A stretch of DNA of 64,000 nt from Mucilaginibacter lacusdianchii (GCF_009770985.1 NZ_WSRW01000001.1:1116001-1180000), one strand, 5' to 3'. Positions 43,551 through 53,623 are shown, counted from the first letter of the stretch. Notes: generated from the letters alone by a model not told the origin. Program-made: numbers and translations.

Positions 43551-44907
43551 CGTAAGGTATTTGGTATTTATCCAGCCGGCGGTATAGCGAGCTGCGGGTT
43601 AGCCCCAGAGACTGGGCGGCCTTGGTTACCCGGTTTTTATGGTAGTCCATCGCTTTTTTAATCATCTCCCTTTCCATTTCTTCTAACGTTAGTGCGCCAA
43701 CACCGGGTAACTGCTGTTTATCCTTTTGTGCTGGCGTGGCATCCAGCTGCGCCCGGATATCTTCAATATCCAGCTTATCCTTTCTGCTCACCAGTACCGA
43801 ACGCTCTACCAAATTTTTCAGCTGGCGGATATTGCCCGGTAACGGCAATTCCTGTAACCATTTAAGCGCCGCCGGTGTGATAGACAACTGCGGGCGATTA
43901 TAAATTTCTTTTAAGTTGCCGATAAAAAAACTAGCTAATAGCGGGATATCACCCTTACGTTCGCGAAGTGCCGGAAGATAAATGGTAATAAGGTTGATGC
44001 GGTACAATAAGTCTTCCCTGAAGCTGCTTTTGGCTACCATATCGTTTAGGTTTTTGTTAGTGGCGCAAACCACCCGCACGTCTACCGTTTTGGTTCGGCT
44101 GCTGCCCAATACTTCATAAGTACGGTCTTGCAATACACGCAGTAGCTTTACTTGGCTGCCGGCATCCAGATCGCCAATCTCATCTAAAAATATAGTTCCT
44201 TTATTGGCCATTTCAAAGCGGCCCATGCGGTCAAACCGGGCATCGGTAAACGCACCACGAATATGCCCGAACATTTCGCTCTCAAATAACGAGGTGGATA
44301 TACCGCCTAAATTTACTTTTACAAATGGCTTGTTACGGCGCTGGCTGTTTTGATGAAAAGCTTCTGCAATCAATTCCTTGCCCGTACCGCTTTCGCCCAT
44401 AATTAAAATGGATGCATCGGTTGGGGCTACCCTCCCAATGGTTTCCAAAATATCCAGCATTTGCGGATCCTGTCCTACTATTTGCTGAAAATTGTACTGA
44501 CTGTCCAGTTGTTTACGGTTACGTTGCTGATTCTTGTTATCACCTAGCTCCAAAAGTGTTTTTATGGATTGCAGCAGGTGCTCGTTGTTCCATGGTTTAT
44601 TAATAAAATCATTGGCACCCATTTTCATGCCCTGCACGGCCAGCTCTATAGTTCCCCAGCCGGTTATCAGTATTACCGGAATGGAACTATCTATTTGTTT
44701 AATTTGGGCTAACAGTTGCAGGCCTTCCTCTCCCGTGGTGCTAACAGAAAAGTTTAAGTCCAGAATTATTAATTGTGGTTTCTTCTTTTTGATGACCGAC
44801 AATGCTTCGGCCGGCGTTGAAGCGGCCGCAACATCGTACCTCTCGTTTTTGATTAATAAAACAAGAGAGGTACGCACAGCAATATCATCATCTATAACCA
44901 GTATCAT
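43534..44907 (-). CDS. Sigma54-dependent response regulator (NtrC type)
   Basis: The 457-residue product has a receiver domain (phospho-acceptor Asp50, Lys104) and an AAA+ domain with Walker A GESGTGKE (171-178) and Walker B GTIFLDEIG (237-245). The sigma54-contact loop reads GAFTDA (218-223) instead of GAFTGA. A Fis-type helix-turn-helix lies at the C-terminus (VTKAAQSLGLTRSSLYRRL). It should activate the sigma54 promoter found at 50827-50842 at the head of its own operon, giving positive feedback. Confidence 0.94.
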   Translation of the reverse strand: MILVIDDDIAVRTSLVLLIKNERYDVAAASTPAEALSVIKKKKPQLIILDLNFSVSTTGEEGLQLLAQIKQIDSSIPVILITGWGTIELAVQGMKMGANDFINKPWNNEHLLQSIKTLLELGDNKNQQRNRKQLDSQYNFQQIVGQDPQMLDILETIGRVAPTDASILIMGESGTGKELIAEAFHQNSQRRNKPFVKVNLGGISTSLFESEMFGHIRGAFTDARFDRMGRFEMANKGTIFLDEIGDLDAGSQVKLLRVLQDRTYEVLGSSRTKTVDVRVVCATNKNLNDMVAKSSFREDLLYRINLITIYLPALRERKGDIPLLASFFIGNLKEIYNRPQLSITPAALKWLQELPLPGNIRQLKNLVERSVLVSRKDKLDIEDIRAQLDATPAQKDKQQLPGVGALTLEEMEREMIKKAMDYHKNRVTKAAQSLGLTRSSLYRRLDKYQIPYDETED

Positions 44908-44928
44908 AATAAGCGGTTAAGTTCGTAA

Positions 44929-46113
44929 TTATTCTTCATGTAGCGCAACCGCCGGGTATATTGCTGCAGCCTGCTTACCCGGATACAGTGAGCAAATGAA
45001 TACAATGCCGTAAATAAATAGCAAAGCCAGCCCCATGGCCGTTAAATAAACGCCGGCCGGTAAATCAAACACATTAAGTAATGGAAATTGTACGGCAAAA
45101 AACACCCCGATCAGCAAGGAGAAAGTAGCCAGTATTAAAGCCTCGTTAACCAGTTGTGATGATACCGAGCCCCCGCTTGCTCCAATGGCGCGGCGCAAAC
45201 CGATTTCTCCCCTACGCTTATTGATGTTGTACCACAGCACACCAAAAATGCCAAGTGCCACGTTAATAACCAAAAAACCGGCTACAATGGAAAGTATAAT
45301 CAATGGGACCAATGTCATTTTGTTAAATGATGTCAGTTTATTGGGTAAATGCTCTATTTCAATGTTGGCATTTTTCAGGGTGTTGGATACTAATCTGGAT
45401 AGTTTACCCTCAAAGGCGGCATCTGCATCTGGCGCCACTTTAACTAAAATATGACCAAGCCAGTGATAGGAAGATGTATCTAGCCGGTTATACATCCCAA
45501 TTGCTGCTTCCTGGTAATTGCCATCAAACTTAATGTCGTTGATTACACCGATAATCTTGATAGGATTTTTTCCTTCATAATCAGTAATAGATTTACCTAC
45601 CACATTACCCTTGCCAAACATCTTTTCTTTAAGCGCATTATTAATCACCGAGATGCGTACTTTACTATTTGCGTCATACTTGTTATACCACCTGCCTTCT
45701 AACATTTTTGCCCCCAGCACCTTCAGGTAACTATCATCAACCGTAAACTGGTTTACACCGTCAATTCTTTTCCCATTATGCATAAAGGCACTATTCATGT
45801 GCGATTGTGAAAACGGAACATTACTGCTGGCATAGCCTGCATCAATTACTTTAGGCATGGCTTTAATGTTGCGCAGCAAGCCTTCATAAAAAAGGGTTAG
45901 CGAATCGGAATTTTGCGTTTGCAACGAGTTGTTATAATTGATAACCCATACATTCTGGTAATCAATGCCCATGGGCTTTACATAGTTGTGATAAGAATTT
46001 ACCCCGAAGGTAAATACTGCAAACATCACCATAAAAGAAATCAGTATCTCCACAATCAGCAGCGAATTTTGCTTCTTTTTGTTCCAGATGAGTTTAAATA
46101 AATGCTTTAACAT
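44929..46113 (-). CDS. MacB/FtsX-type ABC transporter permease
   Basis: The 394-residue product has an N-terminal helix (about 18-42), a large periplasmic MacB-PCD-like domain (about 43-265), and three C-terminal helices (about 268-295, 325-345, 355-380). The motif RRGEIGLRRAIGASGGSVSSQL between them is the FtsX-family coupling loop. Pairs with the next permease and the ATPase as a mechanotransmission-type pump rather than an importer. Second permease of the operon. Confidence 0.9.
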   Translation of the reverse strand: MLKHLFKLIWNKKKQNSLLIVEILISFMVMFAVFTFGVNSYHNYVKPMGIDYQNVWVINYNNSLQTQNSDSLTLFYEGLLRNIKAMPKVIDAGYASSNVPFSQSHMNSAFMHNGKRIDGVNQFTVDDSYLKVLGAKMLEGRWYNKYDANSKVRISVINNALKEKMFGKGNVVGKSITDYEGKNPIKIIGVINDIKFDGNYQEAAIGMYNRLDTSSYHWLGHILVKVAPDADAAFEGKLSRLVSNTLKNANIEIEHLPNKLTSFNKMTLVPLIILSIVAGFLVINVALGIFGVLWYNINKRRGEIGLRRAIGASGGSVSSQLVNEALILATFSLLIGVFFAVQFPLLNVFDLPAGVYLTAMGLALLFIYGIVFICSLYPGKQAAAIYPAVALHEE

Positions 46114-46142
46114 AATATCGTGATTTTAAGGATTGATTAAAT

Positions 46143-47375
46143 TTATGATGCTTTTAAAGCAGTAACTACATTGAGTTTTGACATGCGCCAAGCCGGATAA
46201 ACGCCCGAAAACAAGCCGAATACTAGGCAAATGAGCATAGCGTAGAACAGTACGGTGAAATTCAAACTTAATTCCAGATTAGCGATAAATCGGGCCTCGT
46301 TAATAAAGTACATGGCTATAACAGAAAACACAACCCCTATCAATCCGCCCAAAAAGGTAAGAATCAGGTTTTCGACTATAAACTGATAGACTAAAGTTTG
46401 TGACGATGCGCCGAACGCCTTGCGCACACCAATTTCTGATGACCGCTCCATGATGCGGGTAATATTGATATTAACCAGGTTTAAAGTTGGCAACAGCATT
46501 ACAAACAAGGCAAACAGCGATAAAATAGTCAGCACAATGGTTAAGCCTGACTTTTGTTCGTTGCCCGTACGTACATAAGATATGATGTATGGGTCGGCAT
46601 GGCTGTAAATTTTATTATACTGCTTATCGGGCATAGGTAGCCGTGCAACCATCTGGTCATACTCCTGCTGCATTTTGGGCACGTCGGCTTTGTTGGCCGC
46701 CAGCATAATGCCGTTAAACTCGCCCATGTAACCTTTATCATGAACCAAGTCTTTTTTTGATACGGTGTAGGGCAGATAAATATCAGCATACAGGCTGTAG
46801 GATGTAATCGGTATATTTTTTACTACACCACAAACCCGGTATTTAACATTATCCGCTTCTAGGTACTTACCCACAGCAGGGCCGCTGTCTTCGCCAAAGT
46901 ATTCGTTCTTCATATCTTCTGATATGACGGTTACCCGTTCGGCATTGTCTATTTGCTGCTTGGATAAAGCTTTCCCTTCCAAAAATTCGTATTCCAGCAC
47001 ATCCCAGTAATCGGCATTGGTATATTTATAGTTGATTGGGATTTTACGGTTATTTACGTAGGTATTGGTTGCACTAAAATTAGTAGAGATAGCCAGCTTA
47101 ACCGGTGTTTTAAGGCCGCCTACGTAGTGAGTAAGATAGTAGTAAGATAAAGTGGTAGAATTCATACTCCCATTACCCCGAAGTTCCATATTCTTAACAT
47201 ACAGCGAACGGTCGCGCTTACGGTCTGGATAGGTGTCATTCACCGTTTTATCAATAAAAGCAGCTGCTACCATTAATATGGTTAGGGTAAAGCTGATACC
47301 GAACAAGCTGATGAACGTGAAAAACTTGCGCCGCTTCAATACCGCTATGGCTATTTTAAAATAGTTTTTTAACAT
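46143..47375 (-). CDS. MacB/FtsX-type ABC transporter permease
   Basis: The 410-residue product has the same plan as its neighbour: helix at about 19-42, periplasmic domain (about 45-275), then three helices with RSSEIGVRKAFGASSQTLVYQF as the coupling motif. The two permeases have diverged strongly in the periplasmic domains, which suggests a heterodimer. 21 bp from the ATPase gene stop and 29 bp before the second permease. Confidence 0.9.
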   Translation of the reverse strand: MLKNYFKIAIAVLKRRKFFTFISLFGISFTLTILMVAAAFIDKTVNDTYPDRKRDRSLYVKNMELRGNGSMNSTTLSYYYLTHYVGGLKTPVKLAISTNFSATNTYVNNRKIPINYKYTNADYWDVLEYEFLEGKALSKQQIDNAERVTVISEDMKNEYFGEDSGPAVGKYLEADNVKYRVCGVVKNIPITSYSLYADIYLPYTVSKKDLVHDKGYMGEFNGIMLAANKADVPKMQQEYDQMVARLPMPDKQYNKIYSHADPYIISYVRTGNEQKSGLTIVLTILSLFALFVMLLPTLNLVNINITRIMERSSEIGVRKAFGASSQTLVYQFIVENLILTFLGGLIGVVFSVIAMYFINEARFIANLELSLNFTVLFYAMLICLVFGLFSGVYPAWRMSKLNVVTALKAS

Positions 47376-47396
47376 GACTTTATGGTTTAGGCTGAT

Positions 47397-48062
47397 TTAT
47401 AAAACTTGCGAACCATCAAACAGGCGTACCAGGCGATGCGTTTTTTGCGCCATGTGCTCATCATGCGTAACCATTACAATGGTGGTACCATCATTTTGAT
47501 TAAGGTTTAAAAGAATGTCCATAATCTCGTTACCCATGGTGCTATCCAGGTTACCGGTTGGCTCGTCGGCCAAAATAATTTCCGGGCGACCCACAATAGC
47601 CCTGGCAATAGCCACACGCTGCCGCTGCCCGCCCGACAGCTGTGTTGGAAAGTGTTTCATCCGGTTGCTTAAGCCCACTTTTTCCAATGCCTCACTGGCC
47701 AATTGTCGCCTTTCTTTAGCGCTGGTGTCCCGGTACAACAAGGGTAGCTCTACATTATCAAGCACCTGCAAATCGTTGATCAGGTGATAGCTTTGAAAGA
47801 TGAAGCCCAACTTTTGATTGCGGAACTTAGCCAGTTGTTTATCGTTCAATTGATCGGTGGTTTGGTCGGCTATTTTAATGTTACCTTTTGATGGCGCATC
47901 CAGCAACCCCATAATATTTAACAAGGTACTTTTGCCACAGCCCGATGGCCCCATGATAGACAGGAACTCGCCTTTGGCAATATGCAAACTGATATTATTG
48001 AGTGCAAGGGTTTCAATGTTGGTGGTTCGGTACACCTTTTCAACGTTTTGTAAACTGATCAT
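47397..48062 (-). CDS. ABC transporter ATP-binding protein (MacB/LolD type)
   Basis: The 221-residue product has Walker [10 protein letters not shown], the Q loop FIFQSYHL, signature [14 protein letters not shown], Walker [14 protein letters not shown] and an H loop MVTHDE. This is the LolD/MacB subfamily, which powers FtsX-type permeases acting on periplasmic substrates. It sits between the TolC and permease genes of the operon. Confidence 0.95.
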   Translation of the reverse strand: MISLQNVEKVYRTTNIETLALNNISLHIAKGEFLSIMGPSGCGKSTLLNIMGLLDAPSKGNIKIADQTTDQLNDKQLAKFRNQKLGFIFQSYHLINDLQVLDNVELPLLYRDTSAKERRQLASEALEKVGLSNRMKHFPTQLSGGQRQRVAIARAIVGRPEIILADEPTGNLDSTMGNEIMDILLNLNQNDGTTIVMVTHDEHMAQKTHRLVRLFDGSQVL

Positions 48063-48082
48063 GATGGTTTGATTATAATATT

Positions 48083-49540
48083 TTAATAGGTTATTTTCCA
48101 GTTATTTTCAAAATCGTATAGTGACAGGTAGCGCAGCTGATAATAAGCGCCCCAGAAATCGCGCAGGGCATTAATAAAATCGCGCTTGGCCTGGTCTTTT
48201 TCCTGAAAGGCAATGCTTAGGTCGGTAATGCTTAAATCGCCCAGTACGTATCTGTCACGGGCTATCTGGTACTTTTCACCAGCTATGCTGTCGGCTTGTG
48301 CGTTAGAGGCAATTTGCTCTTTAAGCATGTTAAACAGGGTTACCTGGGTGATGATCTGCTGGCGAAAGGTTTGCTTATCCTGCTCTACTGCGTATGCGGT
48401 GAACTGCTCATTGGCTTGCGCCGTTTTGGTTTTTGATTTACTGCGCCCCCAATCCAGTATAGGAATGGAAAATTGCAACTGTAACAATTGCTGATCGCGC
48501 GGTGATCGATACACAGCCGGGATACTGGTAGCGCTGTTAGAAAAACCCATATTTGCAGTCAAACTGGCCGTTAAACCGGTTTGCCCTTTAGCCAGTGCCA
48601 CATCGCGCTTGGCCTCGGCAATACGACGGACAAAGGCAATGGCATCCGACCGGTTGGCAAAAGCCTCGGCCAGCACTTTATCGGTACTTACCTCCATTGT
48701 ACTGATTTGCTGCGGTACCACCAACGCTATATCCGCAGTACCATCAAACCCCATATAACTGCGTAGCGTTAAGGTGGCTATTTGTATGTTCCGTTTGGCT
48801 ACCCCTACTGCTTTTTGGGCGTTAAGCAATTCAAGCTGCAGTTGCAGAATTTCATTTTTAGATACTTTTCCAATTTCAAATTTAAGGTTAGCTATTTTTA
48901 GAATTTGACGCGTGTTGGATAAGTTCAATTCGGCCACCTGCAGGTTTACCTGGGCCAGCAGCAGATCAAAAAAGTATCCTTCTACAGTAACTGCGATTTG
49001 TTCTTGTGATTCGATAAATGCCTGCTTGCTTTCGTTAAATTTTAACGGCTCAATCTTTTTGTCCCACTTTAGGCTATTGAATTGAAATAGTGGCTGACTA
49101 AAACCTATAGCATACGGCACGCCATTATACAAAACATTATTGCGGTCAAAATCATCAAACCTTTGCAGGTTGGTGGTGCCATAAATGGTTGCACCGGTAG
49201 CCGTAATGGTCTGGCTGAAATCCAGCTTTAGGCTTGAGTTGTCATTATGTATGGGTTGAAATAAAATGGTACCATCAGGCTGCAATACTTGCTGGTAGGT
49301 TTTACTGTATCCCGGCAGTATACCACTTAAAGATAGTTGTGGCTGATAATTAGACTTGAAAGTTCGCCATTGCCAATACTTGGTTTCCCGCTCGGCAATG
49401 GCCTGTTTGGCTGCAATGGAATTACTGCGGGCTAGCTCCACTACCTGTGGCAAAGTAAGGCGCAGGGTATCGGTTGTAGCTGCATTACCTATATGGGTTG
49501 CGCCAAATACAAAAAACAGTATATAAAAAAAGTGTTTCAT
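48083..49540 (-). CDS. TolC-family outer-membrane channel of the ABC efflux operon
   Basis: I choose ATG 49540: it gives signal peptide MKHFFYILFFVFGATHIGNA and avoids overlap with the adaptor gene, while the longer frame adds 14 residues from an ATG inside that gene. The 485-residue product has the OEP repeats (LTLPQVVELARSNSIAAKQ; later VAEAFANRSDAI-type segment) with long coiled-coil helices. Second gene of the operon, 13 bp after the adaptor. Confidence 0.9.
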   Translation of the reverse strand: MKHFFYILFFVFGATHIGNAATTDTLRLTLPQVVELARSNSIAAKQAIAERETKYWQWRTFKSNYQPQLSLSGILPGYSKTYQQVLQPDGTILFQPIHNDNSSLKLDFSQTITATGATIYGTTNLQRFDDFDRNNVLYNGVPYAIGFSQPLFQFNSLKWDKKIEPLKFNESKQAFIESQEQIAVTVEGYFFDLLLAQVNLQVAELNLSNTRQILKIANLKFEIGKVSKNEILQLQLELLNAQKAVGVAKRNIQIATLTLRSYMGFDGTADIALVVPQQISTMEVSTDKVLAEAFANRSDAIAFVRRIAEAKRDVALAKGQTGLTASLTANMGFSNSATSIPAVYRSPRDQQLLQLQFSIPILDWGRSKSKTKTAQANEQFTAYAVEQDKQTFRQQIITQVTLFNMLKEQIASNAQADSIAGEKYQIARDRYVLGDLSITDLSIAFQEKDQAKRDFINALRDFWGAYYQLRYLSLYDFENNWKITY

Positions 49541-49553
49541 ATTGCAGAGGCGG

Positions 49554-50801
49554 TTAATTTTTGATGGTAAGCTCTTTGACATTCTTAAACTCGCTCATAT
49601 CCGAGCTAATCACCATATCGCCGGGCTTTAAACCGTCTTTAATTTCTACATAGTCAAAATTGCTTAGGCCCAGGTTAACCTTGCGCCGTTCGGCTTTATT
49701 GCCGTTTAACACAAACACATCTTGTGTGCCCACACCTTTAAAAGCCGGCCCGTTAGCTACCCGTTTCACCTGGCTATGCGCTGCAGTTACCAAAAACACG
49801 TCTACCTTCATATTAGGCCGAAGCTGCTTATCATAGCGCTGATCCAACTGTACATCATAACTTACCGTGCTATTTTGTACCGATGGATATACGTTAACCA
49901 CGTGACCACGCATTTGGGTGTCATTAAACCGCACAATTGCCGGCATCCCATTGTGTAACTGGTCCAGATAGTTATCAGAAATACTTCCGGCCACCTTAAA
50001 GCTGCGCAGGTCGGCAATGCGGGCCAGAATTTCGCCTTCTTTGACGGTGGCCCCGATGTTTTTGTTGATGTAGGTAATGACGCCATTGCGGGTAGCCACT
50101 ACGTTAGCCAGTTTAAGTTTGCGTTCCAGTTCCTTTAAATCACTCTGCTGAATGGCGGCTGCAATTTCGGCTTCCTGCTCTTCTACCTGCATGGTTTGCT
50201 GCTTGCTTTTAATCTCGTTCTCCAGTTGCTTTTTTTCCAGTTGGGCAACTTTAAGGTTCAGTTCTGCCTGCTCAATGCCTTCGCGGGTGCCTCCTCCCGC
50301 TTTGTACAGGCGTTTGGCATTTTCTACAGCGTCCTGCAAATTGGTTATCCGCAATTGTTTGATGGCATTGTTAGATTGGATATCGAAGAAGCTTTTATTC
50401 AGATCGAGCCTGAGCTTTTTAATCTCGCTACGCTTAGTTTCAAGTTGAAATTTGAGCTTGGTATATTCGTTTTCACTAGCCGATTTATCCAAAATTAAAA
50501 CGGACTGCCCTGCTTTAACAGTGGTACCTGCATCCATTACCGCACTTTTAACGGAGGCATTAATAGGGCTGGTAATCACTTCTTCAAACTCGGGTAGTAT
50601 CTCACCTGTTGCATTTAGCGTATTTTCTACATCGCCAACTTCAACCTTAACAATATTGATTTCATTACGGTTAACAGATGATTTAAAGAACTTGCGAATA
50701 CCCCACAAGGCAGTTATTAGCCCGGCTATACAAAGCGCTATAATCAGGATGTTTTTCTTTTGCCTTTGCGATTTTATTTCGGCAGGTATTTCGATGTCCA
50801 T
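49554..50801 (-). CDS. HlyD/MacA-type membrane fusion protein
   Basis: ATG 50801 is chosen (MDIEIPAEIKSQRQKKNI); the longer frame begins with TTG inside the sigma54 promoter. The 415-residue product has one helix (about 18-36), a lipoyl half (SPINASVKSAVMDAGTTVKAGQ) and a long alpha-hairpin (about 105-220) rich in Lys, Gln and Glu. The second lipoyl half (RNGVITYINKNIGATVKEGEILARI), beta barrel and membrane-proximal domain (DGLKPGDMVISSDMS) complete it. First gene of the seven-gene operon; links the ABC complex to TolC. Confidence 0.92.
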   Translation of the reverse strand: MDIEIPAEIKSQRQKKNILIIALCIAGLITALWGIRKFFKSSVNRNEINIVKVEVGDVENTLNATGEILPEFEEVITSPINASVKSAVMDAGTTVKAGQSVLILDKSASENEYTKLKFQLETKRSEIKKLRLDLNKSFFDIQSNNAIKQLRITNLQDAVENAKRLYKAGGGTREGIEQAELNLKVAQLEKKQLENEIKSKQQTMQVEEQEAEIAAAIQQSDLKELERKLKLANVVATRNGVITYINKNIGATVKEGEILARIADLRSFKVAGSISDNYLDQLHNGMPAIVRFNDTQMRGHVVNVYPSVQNSTVSYDVQLDQRYDKQLRPNMKVDVFLVTAAHSQVKRVANGPAFKGVGTQDVFVLNGNKAERRKVNLGLSNFDYVEIKDGLKPGDMVISSDMSEFKNVKELTIKN

Positions 50802-50826
50802 TGCAATAAGTATTTGCCTGTACTTT

Positions 50827-50842
50827 TGCAAGCCTCATACCA
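50827..50842 (-). promoter_or_regulatory. Sigma54 promoter of the ABC efflux operon
   Basis: TGGTATGAGGCTTGCA on the minus strand has GG and GC separated by exactly 10 nt (consensus TGGCAC-N5-TTGC), 26 nt before the adaptor start codon. An NtrC-type activator is encoded in the same operon. Confidence 0.8.
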
Positions 50843-50896
50843 TAGTTAACTAACTATATATCAACATTTTAATATGCTATCGAATTAAAAAAGCGC

Positions 50897-50906
50897 CCGA
50901 TATCGG
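50897..50906. promoter_or_regulatory. Candidate proximal activator site
   Basis: CCGATATCGG is a perfect 10-bp palindrome about 55 bp upstream of the sigma54 promoter. Its minus strand reads TGTCCGATATCGG, sharing TCCGATA with the distal site. Confidence 0.5.
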
Positions 50907-51008
50907 ACAAAATGTTTGATATTGAAAACTTTAACTCCTCTTTTTGCATCGCCTTATAATAGGTTTTTAGAGAATTGCGCATTATCTGCCAGCGGTTGAT
51001 TACGCGCA

Positions 51009-51033
51009 CTATCGAACGCAAAGTGTCCGATAG
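51009..51033. promoter_or_regulatory. Candidate distal activator (enhancer) site
   Basis: CTATCGAAC and GTCCGATAG form an inverted repeat with one mismatch and a 7-nt spacer, about 170 bp upstream of the sigma54 promoter. Spacing and symmetry suit an NtrC-type dimer. The divergent permease at 51123 starts 90 bp away and could share the site. Confidence 0.55.
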
Positions 51034-51122
51034 CGAACACAAACAATATTGCAAATATCTATGAATCAGCACATTATTTAATGGCATAGAATTTTAGCTT
51101 TTTCAGTACCAACACCTGAAAC

Positions 51123-53531
51123 ATGTTAAAGCACTTCTTATTGATCGCCGGTCGCAATTTGCTGAAAAGAAAATTTTACAGCTTCATCAACATTTTAGGC
51201 CTGGCTATAGGCATGACGTGTTGTATCCTTATTGCCTTATATGTAAAGCATGAGCTTTCGTTTGATCGTTATCACGAAAAGCATCAGCGTATTTACCGGG
51301 TGTTGCACGCTTATCGCACGCCCGAAGAAGGACAAAAACGCAACTCCCTTTCTCCCCAGGATTACCAGGTTTGGGGCTGTGCTCCGGTTGGCCCGGCACT
51401 AACAGCAGACTTTCCGCAGGTAGAGCAAGTGGTGCAAATGATGAGCCCGGTAAGTTTGCTGCTGCAAGCCGGTGATAAACGCCTGCAACAAGACAACCTG
51501 ATTTGTACCGATTCTACCGCCTTCCGGGTCTTTAGCTGGAAGCTTTTGCAGGGCGACCCGAAAACCGCACTGGTAGCGCCTAACAGTATTGTTTTAACAC
51601 AGCAAGTAGCACAAAAATTCTTTGGAAATAAAAATGCGGTAGGGCAAACGCTAAAGGTAAATAATAGTGAAAGCTTTACGGTAACCGGCGTGGTTCAAGA
51701 TGTTCCGGCCAATTCACAAATTACTTTTAACGGTCTTATTTCCATGTCTACCGCCCGCAAATGGCAAGCAGATGTTTTTAACATGTGGGGCTATGTAGAT
51801 TTTTATACTTACTTTTTACTAAAAGAACATACCGACATCAAACCGATGGAAGCAGCGATACCAGGGTTTGTAAAACGGCACAACCAAGACCCAGGCTACA
51901 CCATCGCCTTTGAACGTTTGGATGACGCTTACCTGCATTCTAAAGCTACCCGGCAGCCCGGACCGGTTGGAAATATGCTTAACCTTTACCTGTTTTCCTG
52001 CGTCGGACTCATCATTCTGCTGATTGCCTGTGTCAACTTCATGAATTTATCTACAGCACGTTCATTGGAAAGGGCCAAAGAAGTAGGTGTACGTAAAGTG
52101 CTTGGTGTATCGCCTGTAGCCTTGCGCCGGCAGTTTTTACTGGAATCTTTTTTGGTGGCCATCATTGCTGCTGTACTGGCAGTTATTTTTATTAAAATCA
52201 GCTTACCTCTGGTTGCCAGCCTATCTGGCAAAGCCTTTATGCCACAGGTATTCTTTAGCGGGCAGTTATTGCTGTGGATGCTGGCGCTTATTTTGATAAC
52301 AGGTTTGCTTGCGGGCACTTACCCGGCTTGGTTCTTGTCCCACTTTCAACCTATAGCCGTTTTAAAAGGCGCCTTTAAGCCATCGCACAGCAACATATCG
52401 TTAAGAAAGGGGTTGGTTATTTTTCAGTTTGCGCTATCTATAACCCTCATTGCCGGAACTATCATTGTATACACCGAACTTAAGTTTTTGAATAATCACG
52501 ATTTGGGTTTTAAAAAAGACCAGATGCTCATCATCAATTTTGAGGGAGATAACCAGGTAAGGCAAAACATCGAATCCATTAAAAAAACGATTGCCAACCA
52601 GCCGGGTGTTGTATCTGTTGCCGCGTCACGCGCGGTGCCGGGTGAGTTTTTGCCTAATGCAGGTACCAATATACAAAGCGCTAGTGGCGATATGATAAAT
52701 AAAGGACCTTTGATTTACGAAATAGATTTTGACTTTATTCCGTGCCTCAAAATCCCGCTGGTGGCAGGTCGAAATTATTCACGTGCTTTTTTAACCGATA
52801 GCACGCAGGCTATGATTATAAACGAGGCCGCTGCAAAGCTGTACGGTTACCGAAATCCTGCTGATGCTGTTGGTAAAAAGTTTGCGCAATGGGACAGGCA
52901 AGGCACCATCATAGGCGTGGTGAAAGATTTTAATTTCCGCTCGTTGCATACTGGTGTTGAGCCTTTAACCCTGCGCTATGGTATGCCTTATTCACTCAAT
53001 CGTATGATTGTGTCTGTAAAGGGCGATAATGTTAATTCTACCATAAAAGCAATTGAAAGGAACTGGAAAATTGTGGCACCACAAAGACCTTTCTTATATT
53101 ATTTTCTAGATCAGTCGTTTAATAAGCAATACCAGGCCGAGCAACATTTTGGCTACCTGTTTTCACTATTTTCTTTTCTGGCTATCTTCATCGCTTGTTT
53201 AGGATTGTTTGGGCTGGCTACATTTACCGCACAGCAACGCACTAAAGAAATCGGCATCCGTAAAGTTCTGGGGGCCTCGGTGGTTAATATCGTGGTACTC
53301 ATTAGCAAAGATTTTATGCGTTTGGTGATGATTGCCATTGTTATAGCTATACCGCTGTGCATTCTGGTGATGAATCAGTGGCTCAAAGATTTTGCTTATC
53401 GGATCACGATAAGTCCGGGCATTTTTGTGGCCACAGCAGGTATTGCATTTTTTATTGCGCTGGCTACCATAAGTTGGCAATCTGTAAAAGCAGCTCTGGC
53501 TGCGCCGGTAAAGTCAATCAGAAATGAGTAA
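51123..53531 (+). CDS. Large ABC permease with two FtsX/MacB domains
   Basis: The 802-residue product has two copies of the MacB-PCD plus FtsX arrangement: helix 20-42, periplasmic domain to about 285, three helices to about 420; then helix 430-452, periplasmic domain to about 680, and three helices. Coupling motifs are RAKEVGVRKVLGVSPVALRRQF and RTKEIGIRKVLGASVVNIVVLI. Such fused permeases are abundant in Bacteroidota near efflux operons. No ATPase is adjacent on this strand, so it may use the one at 47397. Divergent from the operon. Confidence 0.9.
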   Translation: MLKHFLLIAGRNLLKRKFYSFINILGLAIGMTCCILIALYVKHELSFDRYHEKHQRIYRVLHAYRTPEEGQKRNSLSPQDYQVWGCAPVGPALTADFPQVEQVVQMMSPVSLLLQAGDKRLQQDNLICTDSTAFRVFSWKLLQGDPKTALVAPNSIVLTQQVAQKFFGNKNAVGQTLKVNNSESFTVTGVVQDVPANSQITFNGLISMSTARKWQADVFNMWGYVDFYTYFLLKEHTDIKPMEAAIPGFVKRHNQDPGYTIAFERLDDAYLHSKATRQPGPVGNMLNLYLFSCVGLIILLIACVNFMNLSTARSLERAKEVGVRKVLGVSPVALRRQFLLESFLVAIIAAVLAVIFIKISLPLVASLSGKAFMPQVFFSGQLLLWMLALILITGLLAGTYPAWFLSHFQPIAVLKGAFKPSHSNISLRKGLVIFQFALSITLIAGTIIVYTELKFLNNHDLGFKKDQMLIINFEGDNQVRQNIESIKKTIANQPGVVSVAASRAVPGEFLPNAGTNIQSASGDMINKGPLIYEIDFDFIPCLKIPLVAGRNYSRAFLTDSTQAMIINEAAAKLYGYRNPADAVGKKFAQWDRQGTIIGVVKDFNFRSLHTGVEPLTLRYGMPYSLNRMIVSVKGDNVNSTIKAIERNWKIVAPQRPFLYYFLDQSFNKQYQAEQHFGYLFSLFSFLAIFIACLGLFGLATFTAQQRTKEIGIRKVLGASVVNIVVLISKDFMRLVMIAIVIAIPLCILVMNQWLKDFAYRITISPGIFVATAGIAFFIALATISWQSVKAALAAPVKSIRNE

Positions 53532-53539
53532 AAATAAAG

Positions 53540-53570
53540 AAGCCTGTAACGGATTGTTACAGGCTTTTTC
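53540..53570 (+). terminator. Terminator after the large permease
   Basis: AAGCCTGTAAC/GTTACAGGCTT stem with a 4-nt loop and T run. Also usable from the opposite strand by the GH92 gene. Confidence 0.9.
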
Positions 53571-53623
53571 TTAGTTCAAATACTTAATAGATTTCATCTA
53601 TAAATCTATTCAAACTTATATTG

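Noticed and set aside
51093..51112. TGGCAT-like sigma54 promoter facing the 51123 permease
   Set aside because: The GC is 12 rather than 10 nt from the GG, so spacing is wrong.
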